A stretch of 34,665 nucleotides of DNA from Oscillospiraceae bacterium (lineage in GTDB: Bacteria; Bacillota; Clostridia; Oscillospirales; Oscillospiraceae), in NCBI GenBank assembly GCA_017440525.1, contig JAFSHB010000072.1:1-34665 (forward strand). Direction: 5' to 3'. The notes below the pieces were generated by a model that saw only the letters and a list, made by a program, of their open reading frames with translations, made no database searches and had not been told where the DNA came from. Made by a program: the position numbers and the translations under genes. Positions 30,731 through 34,665 of this stretch are shown piece after piece (within the stretch, counting starts at the first letter, position 1; every line of letters begins with the position of its first letter).

Positions 30731-31552
30731 TCATTTATTCTCTTTCATCATTGCCAGTATTTCATGTATTTTTTCTGCACTTAGTTTGGCATAGTCCTGC
30801 ATATTTTGAAAAATGCTGCTCGTTGTGGTGTACTTGCCCACACCAAACGATATTTTCCTGGATTTTACCTGTTTGGTCATAGGTTTTCCGTCTGAATCTA
30901 AAACAGGCATACCTTGGTCATCTAAGATGGGAAATGTTGATAAGATATCCTTTTCGTATTGAACCGTATTTTTTATGCTGTTGGGGGCGGATCCGTGTGA
31001 TGCGGCCGTACGATACTCTTGCGCTTTTTTATACAGCTCATCATTCTGAATGTTGAGAAAAAGGGCACTTATATTAGGATGATCTTCTTTCAATTTTTTT
31101 AATACTGTATTCCTCAAACGCATATCAACAGGGAAATCATAATCATAATAGTGATTGATAATTTCCAGGATAGAATCCCAAAGTGAGGAAATCAGTATAT
31201 AGTACACATTTGAAAAATACCCGAACCACATATTTCGACACCAGTGCTCTTCCGAAAAATCTGGCATATATTGAACAGATTGCCCATTATCACCGGGGGA
31301 TTGGCACCAGCGTTCATCTGGAATTCCTGCATGAAAATAATGGTATACAAGGGTATATGTAATTATCAAATCACCGACTTTGTTATTATACTCTCGAATT
31401 AGCTCGTGTAGCCGTGGATGGGCTAGGCAAAAAGAGTCCGGTGCTAATCCCAACTCTGTTTCTTTTATATGTAGATCTCTTAGATTCTCAGCTTGAGGCA
31501 AATTCTGCCGCTCTTCGATTGAAGGAATCTCAAATGTATCCCAAATATTCAT
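30731..31552 (-). CDS. HEPN-type protein (Cthe_2314-like)
   Basis: A 273-residue mostly helical protein. The residues R181-T-A-A-S-H186 form the RxxxxH motif of HEPN RNases in EYRTAASHGSAPN, and the upstream helices (YFSNVYYILISSLWDSILEIINHYYDY) are of the right kind. HEPN proteins with this motif are commonly RNA-cleaving toxins. ATG 31552 is preferred; a GTG at 31567 overlaps the AAGGTGG ribosome site. It precedes the DUF4238 gene by 16 nt. Confidence 0.75.
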   Translation of the reverse strand: MNIWDTFEIPSIEERQNLPQAENLRDLHIKETELGLAPDSFCLAHPRLHELIREYNNKVGDLIITYTLVYHYFHAGIPDERWCQSPGDNGQSVQYMPDFSEEHWCRNMWFGYFSNVYYILISSLWDSILEIINHYYDYDFPVDMRLRNTVLKKLKEDHPNISALFLNIQNDELYKKAQEYRTAASHGSAPNSIKNTVQYEKDILSTFPILDDQGMPVLDSDGKPMTKQVKSRKISFGVGKYTTTSSIFQNMQDYAKLSAEKIHEILAMMKENK

Positions 31553-31576
31553 TATCCATGCCACCACCTTTATATT

Positions 31577-31582
31577 ATTATA
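31577..31582 (-). promoter_or_regulatory. -10 box for the HEPN/DUF4238 operon
   Basis: TATAAT on the minus strand about 25 nt before the start codon; only a T-rich -35 region is visible. Confidence 0.45.
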
Positions 31583-31652
31583 GCATAAAGTCAGATAGCA
31601 AAAAAGATATACCGAATATAAATCTTGTGTACAATTATTTGTAGTGTAGACT

Positions 31653-33233
31653 TCATGTGTGCTGTATTATTCTTGCACTATTTTTGAAATGGAACACCAG
31701 TTGCCCATCCGCATGCACCGTTACATGATCGACTGTGGCATGCCATAGGGCATCGCTGAAGGAAAGCGGCAGAATGTCAAGTTTGGAGATCTCGGACAGG
31801 AACCTGTTCAGGACTTCGGCTTGGATCTGCCGCTTTTCTTTTTGAGCCTGCAGTTTCTCGTACTGTGACTGCAGACTTTCGTACTCTGTTGCCAGATTGC
31901 CATACCGAGCGAAATGTACGGTTTGGTCAACGATATGGGATGCGTTCTCATCTACACACTGCCGAAGCTGTGCGGATAGGCTCTCCAGCTTTTGCAGGAT
32001 GGTGTCGATCTGGGCATCGATGGCAGCACAGTCAGTCATCTCATGGAGGATGACTCTGCCGTCCTCCAGTAATGCTTCACGGTCAGCCAGAAGTTCACTC
32101 AGAGCAACGATGAAGTATCGTTTCAGATCCTCTTCATACAGATGGGGTGTCTGACATTTATGTTCGCCCTGAAATTTACCGTTGCACTGCCAGATGGTGC
32201 GGCGGTATTTGTCTGTGGAGTGCCAGACCTTTGCACCGAAGATCTCACCGCAATCGCCACAGACGATCTTCCCGGAAAAGGGACTTCTGCCGTTGGTGCG
32301 CCGAGTGCTGTTCTTGCGCCGTGCCAGTTCCAGCTGTACTTTCTCCCATTCTTCCGGAGGGATGATGGCCGGGTGGCTGTGCTCTACATAGTACTGTGGC
32401 ACTTCGCCCTCGTTGACCTTCATCTTTTTCTGCAGGAAATCCACAGTGAATTTCTTTTGAAGTAGTGCCGAGCCTTTGTACTTTTCGTTTCGAAGGATGC
32501 TCTCCACCGTTGCTCTCTGCCAGACTTCTTTGCCTGCCGGAGTAGGGATGCCATGCTGCGTCAGATGTTTGGCAATGGAATTGGTGGAGTGGCCTTCCAC
32601 AAACAGTCTGTAGATGGTGCGAACTGTTTCGGCTTCCTCCGGTACGATCTCCGGCAATCCGTCCGCTCCCTTGCGATAGCCGAGGAACTGCTTGTAGGGC
32701 ATGCTGACCTTGCCATCCGCGAACCGTTTTCGTTGGCCCCATGTGACATTCTCGGAAATGCTGCGGCTCTCCTCCTGTGCCAAGCTGGACATGATGGTGA
32801 TCAGCAGCTCGCCCTTACTATCCAAGGTGTAGATGTTCTCTTTTTCAAAGTAGACCTCTACACCTTTTTCTTTTAGCCTGCGGACGGTGGTCAGGCTGTC
32901 CACTGTGTTTCTGGCGAAGCGGCTGACGGATTTGGTGACGATCAGGTCGATCTTGCCGCCGAGAGCATCGGAGATCATACGGTTGAAGCCATCGCGCTTC
33001 TTAGTGTTGGTGGCGGAGATGCCCTCGTCTGTGTACACATCCACAAATAGCCAATCGGGCCGACTGCGGATGTAATTGCTGTAGTAATCCACCTGCGCTT
33101 CATAGCTGGTCAGTTGCTCTTCGCTGCCGGTGGAAACTCTGGCATACCCTGCTACACGGCGCTTCTGAACAGATGCAGAAGGCAATCGTGTCTGCGGATC
33201 AATGGTTGCGGGGATCATGGTTACTTTAGGCAT
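31653..33233 (-). CDS. Large serine recombinase A
   Basis: A 526-residue site-specific recombinase. Resolvase catalytic domain (about 26-165): YARVSTGS with nucleophile S34, DVYTDEGISATNTKKRDGFNRM, KSVSRFARNT, and QEESRSISENV. Recombinase domain (about 180-290): FLGYRKG through ATVESILRNEKYKG. Zinc ribbon (about 325-360): CGDCGEIFGAKVWHS and WQCNG, then a coiled-coil (about 405-480). All parts look intact. It overlaps recombinase B by 8 nt and follows it in one transcript. This type integrates or excises mobile elements at att sites. Confidence 0.95.
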   Translation of the reverse strand: MPKVTMIPATIDPQTRLPSASVQKRRVAGYARVSTGSEEQLTSYEAQVDYYSNYIRSRPDWLFVDVYTDEGISATNTKKRDGFNRMISDALGGKIDLIVTKSVSRFARNTVDSLTTVRRLKEKGVEVYFEKENIYTLDSKGELLITIMSSLAQEESRSISENVTWGQRKRFADGKVSMPYKQFLGYRKGADGLPEIVPEEAETVRTIYRLFVEGHSTNSIAKHLTQHGIPTPAGKEVWQRATVESILRNEKYKGSALLQKKFTVDFLQKKMKVNEGEVPQYYVEHSHPAIIPPEEWEKVQLELARRKNSTRRTNGRSPFSGKIVCGDCGEIFGAKVWHSTDKYRRTIWQCNGKFQGEHKCQTPHLYEEDLKRYFIVALSELLADREALLEDGRVILHEMTDCAAIDAQIDTILQKLESLSAQLRQCVDENASHIVDQTVHFARYGNLATEYESLQSQYEKLQAQKEKRQIQAEVLNRFLSEISKLDILPLSFSDALWHATVDHVTVHADGQLVFHFKNSARIIQHT

Positions 33234-34512
33234 CGCAGTGCCTCCTTTCTAAGTTCCTCTGCCGTGCGGTGTCTCTCATTTCCTTTGTCCAGCTGTCTGT
33301 TCTGGAGCGGGTCTGCCATCGTTTAACGGTTTCGGTACCATCGGCAAGGCAGAACACCAAGGTGTTGTTGTTCTCCACTCTGATAGCCGTTATTTTACTG
33401 TCAAGGGCATCCAAACTTCCAACCACTTCTTCCGTGACAGCGATCAAGGTGTCCTCCGGGATCTGCTTGGATCGGCAAAATGCCTTTCCGTGGCTATTGA
33501 AGGTGGAGCAGATCCAGAATACTTCTCCGCGAGTGATTTTTCTGCGATACTTCTTTCCACAGTTGGCACAGATCAGCTTGCCGGAAAAAGGGTAGCGGTT
33601 CGTTGTGTTTTTGATCCCATATGACTCAGACTGTTTTTTCAATCTGCGCTGTACAGCATCATATATTTCCGAGGGGATGATCGCCTCATGTGCCTGTTCG
33701 GCGAGATACATGGGTTGCTCTCCGTGGTTGATACACTTGCGCTTGGTCATGTGGTTTTCGCGGAAGGTCTTTTGCAGCAGAAGATTTCCTGTATAGGTGT
33801 AGTTTTGCAAAACCGTTCTCACGCAGCTGTGCTGCCAGGGATATCCCCATCGGGTGGTGATGCCCTCGGTATTCAGCCTTTTCGCGATAGCTTCCAGACC
33901 CATGCCGGACAGATAATCATTGTAGATCCGTTTGACCACTTCTGCTTCTTCCGGAACGATCACATACTGACCATCCGTGATACGATAGCCCAGCATAGTA
34001 CTGCTCCAAGGTTTGCCTTCTTCGTAATTCTTGCGGATGCGCCATTTCATGTTTTCACTTACAGATAAGCTTTCTTCCTGCGCGTAGCTGGCAAGGATCG
34101 TCAGCATCAGTTCTCCTTCAGCACTCATGGTGTGAATTTTTTGCTCTTCAAAGAACACATCCACCCCAAGGGATTTTAAGTCTCTTACGGTCTGCAGTAA
34201 GGTGACCGTGTTCCTGGCAAAGCGGGAGATGGACTTGGTGATGACCATGTCGATCTTTCCGGCTTTGCAGTCGGTAATGAGCCGTTGGAAATCCGGACGG
34301 GCATCTTTGGTGCCTGATTTTGCTTCGTCCGCATAGACACCAATAAAAAGCCAGTTTGAATGTGACTGGATGAGGGCGTTGTAGTAGCTGATCTGAGCGG
34401 AGAGGGAATGGAGCATAGCATCCTTGCCGGTTGATACGCGCACATAAGCGGCAACACATTTTTTGTGATCCAACTTGGGTGGGGATTGAATGCGTGTTAT
34501 GTTTCTTGACAT
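33226..34512 (-). CDS. Large serine recombinase B
   Basis: A 428-residue relative of recombinase A with its own catalytic domain: YVRVSTGK (S27), GVYADEAKSGTKDARPDFQRL, KSISRFARNT and QEESLSVSENM. It also has a recombinase domain and a zinc ribbon with CANCGKKY and WIC. It is shorter, with no long coiled-coil. ATG 34512 is better spaced from GGAGGTGA (34517-34524) than ATG 34515. Its start overlaps the stop of the small ORF upstream and its end overlaps recombinase A, so three genes are coupled. Pairs of this kind may both be needed for excision or integration. Confidence 0.94.
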   Translation of the reverse strand: MSRNITRIQSPPKLDHKKCVAAYVRVSTGKDAMLHSLSAQISYYNALIQSHSNWLFIGVYADEAKSGTKDARPDFQRLITDCKAGKIDMVITKSISRFARNTVTLLQTVRDLKSLGVDVFFEEQKIHTMSAEGELMLTILASYAQEESLSVSENMKWRIRKNYEEGKPWSSTMLGYRITDGQYVIVPEEAEVVKRIYNDYLSGMGLEAIAKRLNTEGITTRWGYPWQHSCVRTVLQNYTYTGNLLLQKTFRENHMTKRKCINHGEQPMYLAEQAHEAIIPSEIYDAVQRRLKKQSESYGIKNTTNRYPFSGKLICANCGKKYRRKITRGEVFWICSTFNSHGKAFCRSKQIPEDTLIAVTEEVVGSLDALDSKITAIRVENNNTLVFCLADGTETVKRWQTRSRTDSWTKEMRDTARQRNLERRHCDA

Positions 34513-34665
34513 CATTTCACCTCCGGGTAGTGTGACATAGTACCTCTGGTGTTGCCGTATAGCAAGTCAATGCCACGATATAAACTGCACGAAGATATGC
34601 CGTATTTTTCGGCAAAAATGGTATCAATTTTGGCGTAGTCTTCCTCACTTAAAATCCCCATAGAG
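34512..34665 (-). CDS. Small conserved ORF upstream of the recombinases (possibly cut at window end)
   Basis: An open reading frame of at least 49 codons ending TGA at 34512-34514, overlapping the recombinase B start. From the ATG at 34661 the product begins MGILSEEDYAKIDTIFAEKYG and ends HYPEVK. The 5' end is near the window edge, so the true start and length are uncertain. The helical, charged peptide may be a small DNA-binding partner of the recombinases; not recognised as a named family. Confidence 0.6.
   Translation of the reverse strand, partial: SMGILSEEDYAKIDTIFAEKYGISSCSLYRGIDLLYGNTRGTMSHYPEVK

Larger units (their letters stand above)
27342..34665. mobile_element. Putative integrated element with two serine recombinases (right end outside window)
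   Basis: From just after the tRNA terminator the DNA becomes clearly AT-rich and codon use changes. The genes are HNH-like, PD-(D/E)xK-like, a small GFRYG-type protein, DUF4238, HEPN-type, two large serine recombinases and a small coupled ORF. No attachment repeat was found, so the left border is set only by composition; the right end is not in view. Confidence 0.55.

Overview
The window looks like a chromosomal segment of a gut-type clostridium of the Oscillospirales (Oscillospiraceae-like). The evidence is strong GGAGG ribosome-binding sites, RNase J with a TTG start, an ECF S component, a giant secreted protein with repeated Trp/Cys ribbon modules, and GC-rich coding DNA carrying short CCTCCCC palindromes. 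Taxonomy is inferred from style only. From about 27.3 kb the DNA becomes AT-rich and its genes belong to the mobile and defence class, so a transferred element probably begins just past a tRNA-Gly gene.

Region 1 (1-9217) is the most interesting part: a corrinoid methyl-transfer locus built together with sugar-handling genes. On the minus strand lie a RhaS-like sugar-binding lipoprotein (cut by the window edge), an L-rhamnose-mutarotase-family protein, a UROD-fold methyltransferase, a creatinase-like pita-bread enzyme that has lost metal ligands, an ASRT-family small-molecule-binding protein and a second mutarotase paralogue. Divergent from them on the plus strand is an operon for a corrinoid protein, a second UROD methyltransferase with a complete His/Cys/Cys zinc triad, a DUF2284 Fe-S-type protein, a reductive activator of corrinoid proteins and a glycerate 2-kinase. 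My inference is that the locus imports a small methylated carbohydrate or related compound, removes its methyl group onto cobalamin, and sends the C3 remainder into glycolysis. The final methyl acceptor enzyme is not in the window.

Region 2 (9221-13991) holds housekeeping and envelope genes: a zinc-ribbon protein, a PdaA-like peptidoglycan deacetylase, a 43-residue Gly/Cys-rich membrane peptide, an ECF S component, and a feoA / feoB / FeoB-associated Cys-rich protein iron(II) uptake set with the same 7-2-7 palindrome before feoA and before feoB. Region 3 (13993-19910) is a 1654-residue secreted protein with an NlpC/P60-like first unit and three degenerate relatives, divergent from an AraC-type regulator. 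Region 4 (20146-23480) has RNase J and a second beta-CASP metallo-beta-lactamase protein converging on one bidirectional terminator.

Region 5 (23563-27289) contains a small membrane protein and an XRE regulator sharing a palindromic divergent promoter, a DUF559 endonuclease-like gene enclosed by palindromic repeats (its stop codon lies inside one), an overlapping operon (HD nucleotidase, mnmA, phosphopantetheinyl transferase), and tRNA-Gly(CCC). Region 6 (27342-34665) is the putative mobile element: an HNH-like gene, a PD-(D/E)xK-like gene, a small GFRYG-type protein, a HEPN-type gene with a DUF4238 gene, and two overlapping large serine recombinases preceded by a coupled small ORF.
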